From: Streptomyces sp. NBC_01669
Lineage (GTDB): Bacteria > Actinomycetota > Actinomycetes > Streptomycetales > Streptomycetaceae
NCBI RefSeq assembly: GCF_026339735.1
Contig: NZ_JAPEQG010000002.1
Coordinates: 62,001 to 126,000 of the forward strand
Reading direction: 5' to 3'
DNA length: 64,000 nucleotides
Part shown: piece by piece, positions 25,357 to 34,005 of the stretch
How the letters are laid out: the number at the start of each line of letters is the position of its first letter
Numbering within the stretch: position 1 is the stretch's first letter
Program-made: the position numbers and the translations under genes
Notes under the pieces: generated by a model
What the model was told of the DNA's origin: nothing
Seen by the model: only the letters and a program-made list of their open reading frames with translations
Databases searched by the model: none

Positions 25357-27054
25357 ATGACAGCTCGGCTTGTTGGCAAGACCGCACTGGTCACCGGCTC
25401 TGGCCACGGCATTGGCGCAGCGATCGCGACCGGACTTGCCCAGGCCGGAGTCGATGTCATCCTTCTCGCCCGCACCGCCGACCAACTCGACGAAACCGCC
25501 AACGCCATCAAAGCAAGTGCGTCGAGTGTTGAGGTTCGCATCGTGACTACCGATCTGACCAACGACAACCAGCGCACCACGGCCATCGACGACCTGCTGT
25601 CCGGCAGCCCGGTCGATGTTCCGATCAACAACGCGGCCACTGCCGAGCCCCTCGGCGCCCGCACCAGGATCAGTCCAGCGCAGCTACGGCAGGCCTTTGA
25701 GAATGATTTGATTCGAGCTGGACGAGGTGTGCGCCGTGCGCTGGCCAAAGCCGTGCGCGAAGCTGTCCGCACCGGCCATCTGGCCCCGGGCACACGGCTG
25801 CCCTCCTCCCGCCAGCTCGCCGCCGACCTCGGCCTTGCCCGCAACACCGTGGCTGACGCCTATGCCGACCTCGTCGCCGAGGGATGGCTTACCGCCCGCA
25901 GAGGCTCGGGCACACTCGTGGCAGACAGGATGACCACTCGGCCGATCTTGGCACGCTCGGCCGCCGAGCCGTCCGGCGACCCTTGCCACGACCTGATCCC
26001 AGGTAACCCCGACCTCACCGCTTTCCCTCGTGCAGCCTGGCTGAAGGCCACACGCCGCGCCCTGGCCGCGGCCCCCGACGACGCGCTCGGCTACGGCGAC
26101 CCCCGCGGTCGGCCGGAACTACGGGCCGCACTCGCAGACCATCTCGCTCGAGCCCGGAGCGTGTACGTGAGTCCGGAGCACATACTGATCTGCGCCGGCG
26201 TCTCCCACGGCCTGCAGATCCTGAGCGGAGTCCTGGCCGGGCGGGGGGCGAGAAACGTCGCCGTCGAGTCCTACGGCCTAGACAGGTACTGGGGCCTGCT
26301 GGCGGCTGCTGGGCTGAAGACCCTCCCGCTTCCCTTGGATATCCACGGGACCGACCCGGTGCCGCCCGTCGGCACCGATGCGGTCCTACTCACACCGGCT
26401 CACCAGTTCCCTGTGGGCACGGCGCTGCAGCGCGATCGCCGGACGGCCGTCGTGGACTGGGCCAGACGGACCGGCGGCTTGGTCCTGGAGGATGACTACG
26501 ACGGTGAGTTCCGGTTCGACCGCCAGTCTGTCGGGGCGCTCCAAGGACTCGACCCCGACTGCGTGGTCTACCTGGGTACCGCCAGCCAGACCCTTGCTCC
26601 TGGCTTGCGGCTGGCCTGGATGGCGCTGCCTCCCACGCTCGCTGAGGAAGCCGTGGCGGTCAAGGGGCAGATCGACTCGTGCGAGGTATTCAGCCAGCTG
26701 ACGATGGCGGAATTCATCACCTCCGGCGCCTACGACCGTCACGTACGTGCTGCCCGTCGGCGCTACCGCGATCGACGAGACGCTCTCGTCACAGCCCTGG
26801 CCCAGCACGCCCCAAAGGTGCGCGTCATCGGGACACCGGCTGGCCTGCACACCGTGCTCGGTTTGCCGCCCGGGACCGAGCAGCGGGTCCTTCAGTCGGC
26901 AACCCGGCAGGGCCTCAAAGTGGCTGGCCTGTCTCAATACCGCCATGAACGGTCCCTGAATGCCATGGCCGATGCCCTCGTCGTTGGATACGGGGTGCCC
27001 TCCGACGCTGCGTGGCCTCAGGCGCTCTCCGCACTCGTGCGGATCCTTTCCTGA
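25357..27054 (+). CDS. In-frame chimera: SDR N-terminus joined to MocR-type regulator
   Basis: A 565-residue frame built from two families. Residues 1 to about 119 are the start of a short-chain dehydrogenase (KTALVTGSGHGIGAAIATGL, VILLARTADQLDETANAIKA, VDVPINNAATAEPLG), cut before the catalytic YxxxK. From about 120 it is a MocR regulator lacking its first residues: GntR-type winged helix (HLAPGTRLPSSRQLAADLGL, RNTVADAYADLVAEGWLTAR), then a fold-type I aminotransferase domain (DALGYGDPRGRPELRAALAD, GGLVLEDDYDGEFRFDR). MocR domains bind PLP through a Lys in a segment like SKSLAPG. Here it reads GTASQTLAPGLRL, with Gln411 in place of the Lys. The ATG at 25357 follows GAAAGGAA, which belongs to the SDR gene. 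The product may be non-functional or have a changed sensor. Confidence 0.82.
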   Translation: MTARLVGKTALVTGSGHGIGAAIATGLAQAGVDVILLARTADQLDETANAIKASASSVEVRIVTTDLTNDNQRTTAIDDLLSGSPVDVPINNAATAEPLGARTRISPAQLRQAFENDLIRAGRGVRRALAKAVREAVRTGHLAPGTRLPSSRQLAADLGLARNTVADAYADLVAEGWLTARRGSGTLVADRMTTRPILARSAAEPSGDPCHDLIPGNPDLTAFPRAAWLKATRRALAAAPDDALGYGDPRGRPELRAALADHLARARSVYVSPEHILICAGVSHGLQILSGVLAGRGARNVAVESYGLDRYWGLLAAAGLKTLPLPLDIHGTDPVPPVGTDAVLLTPAHQFPVGTALQRDRRTAVVDWARRTGGLVLEDDYDGEFRFDRQSVGALQGLDPDCVVYLGTASQTLAPGLRLAWMALPPTLAEEAVAVKGQIDSCEVFSQLTMAEFITSGAYDRHVRAARRRYRDRRDALVTALAQHAPKVRVIGTPAGLHTVLGLPPGTEQRVLQSATRQGLKVAGLSQYRHERSLNAMADALVVGYGVPSDAAWPQALSALVRILS

Positions 27055-27245
27055 CGCGCCCCCGAATAGCCGGGCACCCGGACTGATCTCTTTGTGGGTA
27101 CGGCGTCACCTCACGCCTGCCTGGGCTGCACCGTCAAGAAGGCAGGCGCGGACTCATGACGTGCATATTCGGCGGCACCGCGTCTGGCCGTCTTTCGCGT
27201 AGCTTGAGGATGGGTGCAGCGATTCCAGCTCCCCAGTGAGCTCTT

Positions 27246-28000
27246 TCAGCGTTGCCTCTCCAAGGTGAGGATGGCTGCGGCAATTGACGACATTCGATTC
27301 GGGCTGCATCGGGACCGTCGGAGAATTCGCCAGGACTTCAGCCGGGCCACGCCACGCTCGCCGGGGGCCCGCGCTTGAGAGAGCGCGCGGTTGACCGTCT
27401 GCTGTGTGGGTGACAGCTCCCGGCCGGGTCGGCGGTTGGCTGGCGTGGACACCCACGGTCCGGCGCCCTGGTAGGCCCGGTCGGCCAGGATGGGCACGCC
27501 CGGACTTTCACAGATCCTGATGACGCGATGGGCGCGGGCAGCGGTCAGGTCGTGGCAGCGGCCCGGAAGCGCTGGCGAGGCCCATAGCACCTGCCGGTCG
27601 GATCAGTCATCACCTGCACGTTCGCCCCGTGGCGGCGGTGCTTGGAGGAGTAGTCGGCGCGTCCGTCCCCCACACGGTCGCATTCCGTGAGGGTGCCATC
27701 GAGCAGGAGCAGTCAGGGTCTGCCTCACGCAGGGCGCGCAGCAGTCCGGGCGCGCGGTCGGCGAGCAGATGGATCACCCGGCCGTTTAGGCGAGGGCGGT
27801 ACCGACGGAGATACCGAAGCCGGCAGCGATCTGCGCGAGGGTGTCGTGTTTACGCAGGTACACCAGCGCGACCAGGGCACGCTGGTGCGGCGGGAGCTTG
27901 CAGCAGCGGTCACCCTCGCGGGTGACGATGAACATGGTGACCCACTCGACCAGCGCGTGAGGCAGGTCGAGCGCGGCTCGATAGGGAACCAACGGGGCTC
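27246..28000 (-). pseudogene. IS5-family transposase, degraded
   Basis: The N-terminal part lies near 27790-28000 (YRAALDLPHALVEWVTMFIV, LPPHQRALVALVYLRKHDTL, AQIAAGFGISVGTA). The catalytic part lies at 27246-27590 in another frame (LLWASPALPGRCHDLTAARA, ILADRAYQGAG, ending SPNRMSSIAAAILTLE). The middle contains stops and frame changes, for example around GLLRALREADP. The gene family matches the transposase at 13638-15983 only in general layout. Confidence 0.72.
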
Positions 28001-28010
28001 CTGCACAGTG

Positions 28011-28505
28011 AGTTGAGATCGAACATCTCCTCAACGGCACAGAAGTCTCTTGCCGCGTGTGAACATCATCGTTCGAGCAGTTGGAGTAGTTGAGGCCAGC
28101 TGTTTTCCATGGACTTTTCGTTCGCCGCGCGGATGCCACCGCCGTTGGCCCCAAGAGGCAGGTAGGGGAAGCCTCCGATGCCGTGGCCAGCCTTCGGGTA
28201 AGGCAGGGCCATGGCCCTGCGGCCAGAGGCGTTGGGCTGCTGAGCGATCGATTGGGCGGAAGAAAGCGATCCCCCACCGAGTCGGCCCCACCCGCGACGG
28301 CCAGTACGGTCCCGCGGACGTGGTTGAGCGGAATGGGAACAAGGTTCAGGCTCTTGCCGCCCTTGGTCCAGGCGGCCTGTGTCCCACAGCAGTTGGCGGG
28401 ATAGGCGCCGTTGGTATTGCGCGCATCAGGGGGCTCACGTCCGGTGAAGAGGTGTCACCAACCGTGCCACCGAAACGCGCGGCATGGCCTGGTCGGGGCG
28501 GGCCG
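28011..28505. other. Gene-free interval with probable transposon debris
   Basis: About 500 bases lacking a supported gene. Frames in this region are short and have no recognisable motifs. It separates the IS5 remnant from an IS1182 remnant. Confidence 0.4.
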
Positions 28506-28715
28506 CGCGAACACCAGGTCACCGTCAGCGGGCCGCTGCCGGGCAACCCCACCCGCCAGCACCGCAGGAACGAAGGCTTCGACCGGAACGACTTCCAAAT
28601 CGACTTCGCCCGCCGACAGCACCTGCCCTCGCGGCCAGGTCAGCCAGGGCTGGCACGGCCCCTACCCGACCTCCTCGCCCACTGCCGCACCCCTGATCGT
28701 GGCGCGGTTCACTGA
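28506..28715 (+). pseudogene. IS1182-family transposase fragment
   Basis: One frame reads HQVTVSGPLPGNPTRQHRRN, EGFDRNDFQIDFARRQ; the next segment continues in a second frame as TCPRGQVSQGWHGPYPTSSP, TAAPLIVARFT. IDF followed by VTCP-GQ-S-W is a hallmark of the C-terminal half of IS1182-type transposases. The fragment is frameshifted and is cut by the inverted-repeat element starting at 28719. It is not a copy of the intact IS1182 at 46126, whose equivalent segment differs. Confidence 0.65.
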
Positions 28716-28823
28716 AGCTTCGCCAACTTCGAACGTGCTGGTCGGAGGGGCTGGTGTGGTGCTTCTTTGGGATGCTCACGCTGATCGCGGGCGACAGTCT
28801 GCGCTCTTGATCATCTGACACGG

Positions 28824-29663
28824 TCAGCGGTTGACTTCGAGGTCGGTCAGGACGAGCAGTGCTCGCAGGAGGGCGGTGGCGCGGGCCGGGTCGGTGCGCA
28901 GCTTGGTGAGGATGCGCCACGCTTTGAGGTTTGCGAAGCCGTGTTCGACGGGGGCGCGGGCGGCGGCCAGGACGCGGTTGGCCTGCTTCTGGCCGGGGGT
29001 GAGCTTTCTCGCCCGGGTGGCCTTGTAGCCGGTGACGATGACCAGGTCGTCGGGGTCGTCAGGCTTGTCGACGCCGAGGAAGCCGAGGTCGGCCAGGGCA
29101 CCGAGGCCGGCGGCCTTGAGGTGTTCGACGATCTTGTCGCGGCGGGCGGCGGTGGCGTCGTGGGTGCGTCCCGGCCGGCAGGCGGAGATCCAGATCAGTC
29201 TGCCGTTCTCGTCGGTCAGGGCGAGGAAGTGCAGGCCGTGGCGGTGGTGCTTGCCCGAGTAGTAGGGCCGGTCGTCTTTCCCGGTGCGGCGCACGGTGGG
29301 AATCAAGGTGCCGTCGATCAGCACCACCTCACCGCCCCGCCGGGCTATCTTGCGCAGGGCGCGGTCCAGCCGTTCGGCCTTCGCGGCGAGCAGACCGATC
29401 ATCTCGTCGCGCCAGCGGCGCAGCGTGGACTCCGCGACGTTGTTGCCGCCGGCCAGATCCAGCAGGCGCTGGTCGTGCCGCAGCATCGCCAGCACGAGCA
29501 CCGCGATCCGGCCCGGCGGCAGGATCCGAAACGGGGAGCGGATCGCCTTCAGACGAGTCCGTAGCAGGTCGGCGAGGTGGACAACAGTGCTCGTGGACAC
29601 GGGCAGGCGGCACTGATACACAAGGGAGACGGCGTCCCCGGCGCGTTCTTTGTTATTGCTCAC
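28824..29663 (-). CDS. IS5-family transposase
   Basis: A 279-residue intact transposase. The N-terminal helix-turn-helix part (PGRIAVLVLAMLRHDQRLLD, LAGGNNVAESTLRRWRDEMI) is followed by the DDE core: EVVLIDGTLIPTVRRTGKDD (first Asp), YYSGKHHRHGLHFLALTDEN, RTHDATAARRDKIVEHL, LADLGFLGVD (second Asp) and PVEHGFANLKAWRIL (Glu). All catalytic residues remain, so the element may be active. The ATG at 29663 starts MSNNKERAGDAVSLVY. Confidence 0.92.
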   Translation of the reverse strand: MSNNKERAGDAVSLVYQCRLPVSTSTVVHLADLLRTRLKAIRSPFRILPPGRIAVLVLAMLRHDQRLLDLAGGNNVAESTLRRWRDEMIGLLAAKAERLDRALRKIARRGGEVVLIDGTLIPTVRRTGKDDRPYYSGKHHRHGLHFLALTDENGRLIWISACRPGRTHDATAARRDKIVEHLKAAGLGALADLGFLGVDKPDDPDDLVIVTGYKATRARKLTPGQKQANRVLAAARAPVEHGFANLKAWRILTKLRTDPARATALLRALLVLTDLEVNR

Positions 29664-29751
29664 ACGATCTCAACGACCGCCGGGGGCGCCGCAGTTACGT
29701 CCCACAACCGGCCATCCTCACCCGGGCCGGAGGGCCCGCGGCGCTGGTTAA

Positions 29752-30618
29752 CTAATTGAGTACCGGCGGCCCCGCCTCGATGCGCCGCAGCACCGGAGCC
29801 AGGCAGTCCACATCGGGGCCGGGATCGAGTTGCCGTTCGTCCCACCAGGTGGCACCCGCGTCGCGCAGCGGGCCGATCACATCCTTGGCCTTGGCAGCGT
29901 CCGCCGGAGTGGCGCCGCCGACGACGAGGTCGAAGGGTCGCTGGGCGTCGCCTTCTCGATGACCGCGCACATAGGTGATCAACTCCCGCACGTCCTTGGG
30001 GTCCGGCGGGTATCCATGCAGGGCGTTCTTGAACAAAGGCACCGCGCCGTCCCACCGCGCGGCCCGTCGCATGGGCGGACGGTTCGGCCAGAATCCTCCG
30101 ATCCACACCGGCGGCCGGGGCCGCTGCACGGTGGCGGGCTGCAGGCTCACGTTCCGCGCCTGGTAGTGCCGACCGTGATGGTCGACGGCCTCGCCCGTCC
30201 AGAACCGCCCCAACAACTCCAGCCCTTCGTCCAGCCGCTCGGCGAGCACACGTCGATCGGTGGAGTCGCCGAAGCTGCCGTATTCGTCCTCGACCGGCCC
30301 ACCCAGCCCCGCGGCGAAGACGACCCTGCCTCCGCTGAGGTTGTCCAGGGTGGCCACCTGCCGCGCGAGCTGCTGAGGCCGATACCGAGCCACCGGAGTG
30401 AGCAGCGTCCCCACCCGGATCCGTGACGTCGCGAGCACGGCCGCGGTCAGCAGCATCCACGCGTCCCCGAAGGGCCGCCCCGAGTACCCCCGGTAATGGA
30501 CGTGGTCCCAGACGAAGAGCCCGTCCCACCCGGACTCCTCGGCTGCCGCCGCGACGGTTGCCACGTTTCGGGGGTCGGCGAAGTCGCCGAAGTTCGGGAT
30601 ATTGATCGAGAAACGCAT
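29752..30618 (-). CDS. LLM-class flavin- or F420-dependent oxidoreductase
   Basis: A 288-residue luciferase-like monooxygenase-fold protein. Family features are MRFSINIPNFGDFADPRNVA, AEESGWDGLFVWDHVHYRG, LLTAAVLATSRIRVGTLLTP, QLARQVATLDNLSGGRVVFA and AGLGGPVEDEYGSFG, followed by LQPATVQRPRPPVWIGGFWP. It probably binds FMN or F420; the substrate is unknown. The ATG at 30618 gives the usual family N-terminus but lacks a strong ribosome binding site; an upstream TTG at 30654 adds twelve residues. The gene lies 41 bases after the coiled-coil gene on the same strand. The stop is close to the transposase gene start, and all three genes lie between the inverted repeats. Confidence 0.87.
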   Translation of the reverse strand: MRFSINIPNFGDFADPRNVATVAAAAEESGWDGLFVWDHVHYRGYSGRPFGDAWMLLTAAVLATSRIRVGTLLTPVARYRPQQLARQVATLDNLSGGRVVFAAGLGGPVEDEYGSFGDSTDRRVLAERLDEGLELLGRFWTGEAVDHHGRHYQARNVSLQPATVQRPRPPVWIGGFWPNRPPMRRAARWDGAVPLFKNALHGYPPDPKDVRELITYVRGHREGDAQRPFDLVVGGATPADAAKAKDVIGPLRDAGATWWDERQLDPGPDVDCLAPVLRRIEAGPPVLN

Positions 30619-30658
30619 CCGGGCATCGTGGGCTATCCCCACCTGCCCAGGCAACGGA

Positions 30659-31117
30659 TTATTGAAGGCGCACGGAGTACCGGCCGTCTGGCTGTTTGCG
30701 CAGCCAGCCCCGCTCGGCGAGCCGGGTCAGCTTCCCCCGCAGCGGCTCCAGCTTGCCCCGCACCCCGGTGTCCAGGCCCAACGTCTCGCCGACGGCCCGG
30801 GTCACCACCGGCGCCCCGGCCTGGCGGACCGCGGCCAGGATGCGCTGGTACCCCGGCGGCAGCACGGCCTCGTCCACGCCGCCCTCACGGTGCGGGACCA
30901 GCAACACCGCACGTCCCGCCACCTGCACCGCGGCCGGTGCGGCTGCCACCCGCTCGCCGGCGAACCGTTCGGCCATGCGCCGCCAGACCCGCTCGGCGAC
31001 GGCGAGTTCGTCCCGCTCGTCCCGCACCTGATCAAGCTGCTTGACCAGCTGTTCTTCGAGTTCGTCCAGTTCCGCGCGGCGCGCGGCGATCCGTTCCGCG
31101 ATCTCGGACTCCACCAT
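30659..31117 (-). CDS. Small coiled-coil / winged-helix protein of unknown function
   Basis: A 152-residue protein. Residues 1-50 form a charged coiled coil (ESEIAERIAARRAELDELEE, QLDQVRDERDELAVAERVWR). Residues about 85-152 look like a small winged-helix fold (LPPGYQRILAAVRQAGAPVV, TRAVGETLGLDTGVRGKLEP, LRGKLTRLAERGWLRKQPDG), a layout of regulators or DNA-end-binding accessory proteins. I have seen similar proteins near Streptomyces transposons, which fits its place inside this inverted-repeat unit. A direct role in transposition or in control of the LLM gene is only a guess. The ATG at 31117 has no strong ribosome binding site. Confidence 0.75.
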   Translation of the reverse strand: MVESEIAERIAARRAELDELEEQLVKQLDQVRDERDELAVAERVWRRMAERFAGERVAAAPAAVQVAGRAVLLVPHREGGVDEAVLPPGYQRILAAVRQAGAPVVTRAVGETLGLDTGVRGKLEPLRGKLTRLAERGWLRKQPDGRYSVRLQ

Positions 31118-31306
31118 GAAGCGGAGAGTAAGTGGCGCCGAGGCCGCGGCGCGGAGGAAACCGCAAAGTCGCCCCCAGACACCCCGTCAAATGATGAAGA
31201 CCGCAGACTCTCACTCACGGCCAGCGTGAGTACGCCCCACACCCCTCACGCCAGCCCCTCCGACCAGCACGTTCGAAGTTGGCGAAGGTTCACTAAAGAC
31301 CGTGTC

Positions 31307-31500
31307 CTACGTGGTGAGGCGGACGAGTCGTTTGTAGCAGCACAGGGCGGCGGCGAGACCAAGAAAGGCCAGGTAGTTGCGGGGGTTGCGTTCGACAGCC
31401 AGGACATCGTGCGCTCGATGACCCAGCGGCGTCGCCGTAATCGCTCGCTGGACTCGATGCCTTGCGGGCGATGCGTACTCCTATTCGCTTCCAGCGTAGC
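31307..31500 (-). pseudogene. IS5-type transposase C-terminal remnant
   Basis: LRRRRWVIERTMSWL in one frame, then RNPRNYLAFLGLAAALCCYK, RLVRLTT and a stop in another, is the end of an IS5-type transposase (RWVVERT and YLAF are typical). A frameshift separates the two pieces. It directly borders the inverted-repeat unit that ends at 31286. Confidence 0.7.
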
Positions 31501-31568
31501 CATCTGCGCAGGTCGGCGCGGTCATAGTCTGTCCTGGGGCTTCTCGCCGCTGATGGGCATGACGAAGG

Positions 31569-31952
31569 TCAGGCGCGGCGGCCGTAGGTGCGTGGATCCA
31601 CGGGCTGCTCGGACTTGGGAAGCCCGCCGACCACGAGACGGTAGGAGTCGATCACGAGCTCCTTCACTAGCTTCTCGTCGATGGTGCCCCCGCCTTCCAC
31701 CGTGATCCAGTGCCTCTTGTTCATGTGATAGCCGGGGGTAATGTCTGCGTACTGCTCACGCAGGGCTGCGGCGTCGTCCGGATCAGCTTTCAGGATCACG
31801 ACGGGGCGCCCCGGCATGTCGGTCATGAGCATGAAGACCTTGCCGCGCACCTTGCAGACCTCCCAGTCGGGGCCGAAACGATGCTCCAGGTCGGCGCCAG
31901 GCAGTTCCACAGTGCAGTCGCCCGCGATCTTCTGCAGCTCCTGTCCGTCCAA
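31569..31952 (-). CDS. YjbR/MmcQ-type DNA-binding-fold protein
   Basis: A 127-residue CyaY-like-fold protein. Typical segments are LQKIAGDCTVELPGADLEHR, FGPDWEVCKVRGKVFMLMTD, RPVVILKADPDDAAALREQY, DITPGYHMNKRHWITVEGGG and VKELVIDSYRLVVGGLPKSE. The family fold is known, but the cellular role is not firmly established. The TTG at 31952 is chosen because GAGGAG lies nine bases upstream and family members begin close to this point; the frame is open further upstream but that extension has no family resemblance. Confidence 0.85.
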   Translation of the reverse strand: MDGQELQKIAGDCTVELPGADLEHRFGPDWEVCKVRGKVFMLMTDMPGRPVVILKADPDDAAALREQYADITPGYHMNKRHWITVEGGGTIDEKLVKELVIDSYRLVVGGLPKSEQPVDPRTYGRRA

Positions 31953-32211
31953 GGTGATCAACTCCTCTATCGATCCGAGTGCCCTGACCGCCCGGCCAAG
32001 GCCCAAGGTGGCGTCTCCCGCATGGCCGCCACGAACGACGGCGCCCGCACGCCGGCAACAGTGACGGAAGCCGACGGGGGTACAGAGACAGTTACGCGGG
32101 CGGCGCGACGTGGCAAGCTGCTTTCGAACCTCAGGCACCTGGGCGCGGTCCGTCAGCTCCGCCGCGATACCCCATGCCCTACCGTGCTGCGACAGCGTTT
32201 CCACTGCCTCT

Positions 32212-32343
32212 TCAGCTTCTGTCCGGATTTCGGCCGGTAATCACGGCACTGCCACCCCCAGCAAGCACCTGCTGCGTCGTAGCCAGACCAATACCGCTAC
32301 CACCGACAACGACGATCTTACGGCCCTCGAAGTCTTCACTCAT
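32212..32343 (-). pseudogene. Short-chain dehydrogenase, N-terminal fragment
   Basis: MSEDFEGRKIVVVGGSGIGL and ATTQQVLAGGGSAVITGRNP form the first strand, glycine motif and second strand of an SDR Rossmann fold. The frame stops after 43 residues, where about 240 are expected. The start is good (GGAAGGAAG before the ATG at 32343), so a real gene was truncated here. Confidence 0.75.
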
Positions 32344-32405
32344 GAAATTCTTCCTTCCCCACTCAACGACGGATTTGTTCTGCTGGCAGTGATCGGTGTG
32401 CCTTG

Positions 32406-32711
32406 TCAGTTCTCGATCCTGACCTGGCGTACATCGAAGGCGACGTAGCCGCTGAAGTCGCGACCGACACGAGTCGCCGCCGACTCCTTGATGTTCGGGT
32501 AAGACCAAGCCCCGTCCCTGAGCGCCAGCTCGCCGACCACAACGTCGTGATACTGCGCTCTCCCCTTCCAGGGGCAGGTGTAGGGGGTTGGGCTGTCGCG
32601 GAGCGCGCCGGCCGCAACCGAGTTCGGCGGGAAGTAGATATTTCCCTCGATACTGACTACCGCTTCGCTCGCGGCCTCGGCCACGACGGTCTCCCCAACC
32701 ACTGCCTTCAT
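32406..32711 (-). CDS. DUF427 domain protein
   Basis: A 101-residue protein matching the DUF427 family: MKAVVGETVVAEAASEAVVS, IEGNIYFPPNSVAAGALRDS, PTPYTCPWKGRAQYHDVVVG, WSYPNIKESAATRVGRDFSG, YVAFDVRQVRIE. The length and the Y-C-W-K-G motif are normal for the family, whose function is not known. The ATG at 32711 follows AGAGGAAAG. It lies about 60 bases upstream of the truncated SDR gene on the same strand, so the two were probably one transcription unit. Confidence 0.88.
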   Translation of the reverse strand: MKAVVGETVVAEAASEAVVSIEGNIYFPPNSVAAGALRDSPTPYTCPWKGRAQYHDVVVGELALRDGAWSYPNIKESAATRVGRDFSGYVAFDVRQVRIEN

Positions 32712-33102
32712 CAGTCTTTCCTCTCATCGATCCCTTTGCTTGGGCCACATCTGCCCTCGTGTCCGCCCGCGTTAGCCCAGAGGCACCAATCCCTCGCGCC
32801 ATGGCTCTCCAAGTCGCGATCACCGATTGAGACGCCAGGCTTCAGTCGGGCGTCCAGTTGGTGCAGTCACAGCCAGCTCGCGCATTCGGCCGGAGGTTAG
32901 CGTCGGGTGGACTCCGCTTCTTACCCGTGTCTTGACGCTACGGGCGATCGGGGAGACGTGAGCTCATCGGCGTTCGCCAGCCATGCCGAATCACCCTGGC
33001 CTGCGGCTGGGTCGCTGTACTCCACCCAGGAGCTCGAGGCAGCACGTCGTGAGGCCGCGATGGGGCTCCTCCGAGGGGACTCCTGATTGCGGCCCGGTAG
33101 TC
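32712..33102. other. Gene-free interval
   Basis: About 390 bases. It should contain the DUF427 promoter near its left end. I see no gene and no strong repeat. Confidence 0.45.
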
Positions 33103-33471
33103 TCAGCCACGAGCCGCCACTCGCGCCGACTCGGCAGCAGCACGATCGGAGTAGCCCGGGTGTCGGGCGTCGACCAGATCGGCATAGGCGGTCGTTCGCG
33201 AGAGGTAGTCGACCACAAAGGGGCAGATTACGGTGATCGTGCCCCCGCGGGCACGGATCTCGTCGAGCACCCGCCGCACCAGCGCGCCGGCCACACCCTG
33301 GTGCTGATGACTCGTCTCGACCTCAGTGTGCCGAAGAGCGTACCGGTTGGGCTTCAGGTGGGTGTAGTAGAGCCAGCCGACCAGGTCGTCGTCACGGCAG
33401 AGCTCAAAGCGGCCTTGATCGATGCTGTCGATCAGCTGCTCGGTTACCGGCACCTGCTCTTCGCCGCTCAT
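33103..33471 (-). CDS. Small GNAT-fold N-acetyltransferase-like protein
   Basis: A 122-residue minimal GNAT protein of the YidJ/YjdJ type (GCN5-like). It contains RFELCRDDDLVGWLYYTHLK, YALRHTEVETSHQHQGVAGA and LVRRVLDEIRARGGTITVIC; QHQGVAGALV is the acetyl-CoA-binding loop (Q-x-x-G-x-A/G). PFVVDYLSRTTAYADLV is the usual end of this subfamily. The ATG at 33471 has GAGAGG upstream. A related protein is encoded divergently at 33655. The substrate is unknown. Confidence 0.87.
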   Translation of the reverse strand: MSGEEQVPVTEQLIDSIDQGRFELCRDDDLVGWLYYTHLKPNRYALRHTEVETSHQHQGVAGALVRRVLDEIRARGGTITVICPFVVDYLSRTTAYADLVDARHPGYSDRAAAESARVAARG

Positions 33472-33654
33472 CACCTTACCTCTCCAACGTGTCGTCACGC
33501 CGACCATTCAAACAGCCCCGCTTCGGACCTTCTAGTCCAGTATGGCGCTTCGCTACTCGCAAAAGCATGTATAAATTGGACTCGGTGGTCCGTTCGCGAC
33601 TGGTGAGGACTGCTCGGGACCACCGACCGAAGACGAACGAGGCGAGAAGAGAAC

Positions 33655-34005
33655 ATGGAGCCATCACCGACCGCCGTTGAGGTGCGCAAGGACGAAACTA
33701 CCCGCCTCTATGAGGCACTGATCGATGATCAGGTCGTCGGTACCCTGGCCTACGAGACTACCGGCGGACGTGCCACGCTCACCCACTCTTATGTGGACCC
33801 AGAGCAACGGCATCGGGGCATCGCGTCTGCCCTAGCGCGCTACGCCCTGGAAGACCTGACTCAAAGTCCGGCCAAGGTTGGCATCTACTGCGGTTTTGTC
33901 GCCGACTACGTCCAAGACCACCCCGAGTGGAACGATGCCGTCGACATCAGCCGCTCGGCCTTCATCGCCACGCGCACCGCGCGAGACACGACCAGCGAGC
34001 GCTGA
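33655..34005 (+). CDS. Small GNAT-fold N-acetyltransferase-like protein
   Basis: A 116-residue member of the same subfamily as the divergent neighbour. It contains RLYEALIDDQVVGTLAYETT, GGRATLTHSYVDPEQRHRGI, ASALARYALEDLTQSPAKVG and IYCGFVADYVQDHPEWNDAV, with QRHRGIASALA as the acetyl-CoA loop. The ATG at 33655 follows GGCGAGAAGAGAAC, a fair ribosome binding site. The two genes share a 183-base divergent promoter region. A strong hairpin (34128-34167) lies beyond the 3' end. Confidence 0.87.
   Translation: MEPSPTAVEVRKDETTRLYEALIDDQVVGTLAYETTGGRATLTHSYVDPEQRHRGIASALARYALEDLTQSPAKVGIYCGFVADYVQDHPEWNDAVDISRSAFIATRTARDTTSER

Larger units (their letters stand above)
28719..31286. mobile_element. 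Inverted-repeat-bounded unit: IS5-type transposase plus two passenger genes
   Basis: Both ends carry a perfect 36-bp inverted repeat beginning TTCGCCAACTTCGAACGTGC and continuing TGGTCGGAGGGGCTGG. Further subterminal matches reach about 100 bases inward (CTCACGCTG, AGTCTGCG, ATCAT, TGAC). Inside are a transposase (28824-29663), an LLM-type oxidoreductase (29752-30618) and a small coiled-coil protein (30659-31117), all on the minus strand. The flanks read GGTTCACTGAAG on the left and GGTTCACTAAAG on the right, which could be a degenerate target repeat or chance. A normal IS5-type element would end soon after the transposase start, so the extra genes suggest a transporter transposon or capture by a second end. 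Confidence 0.72.
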
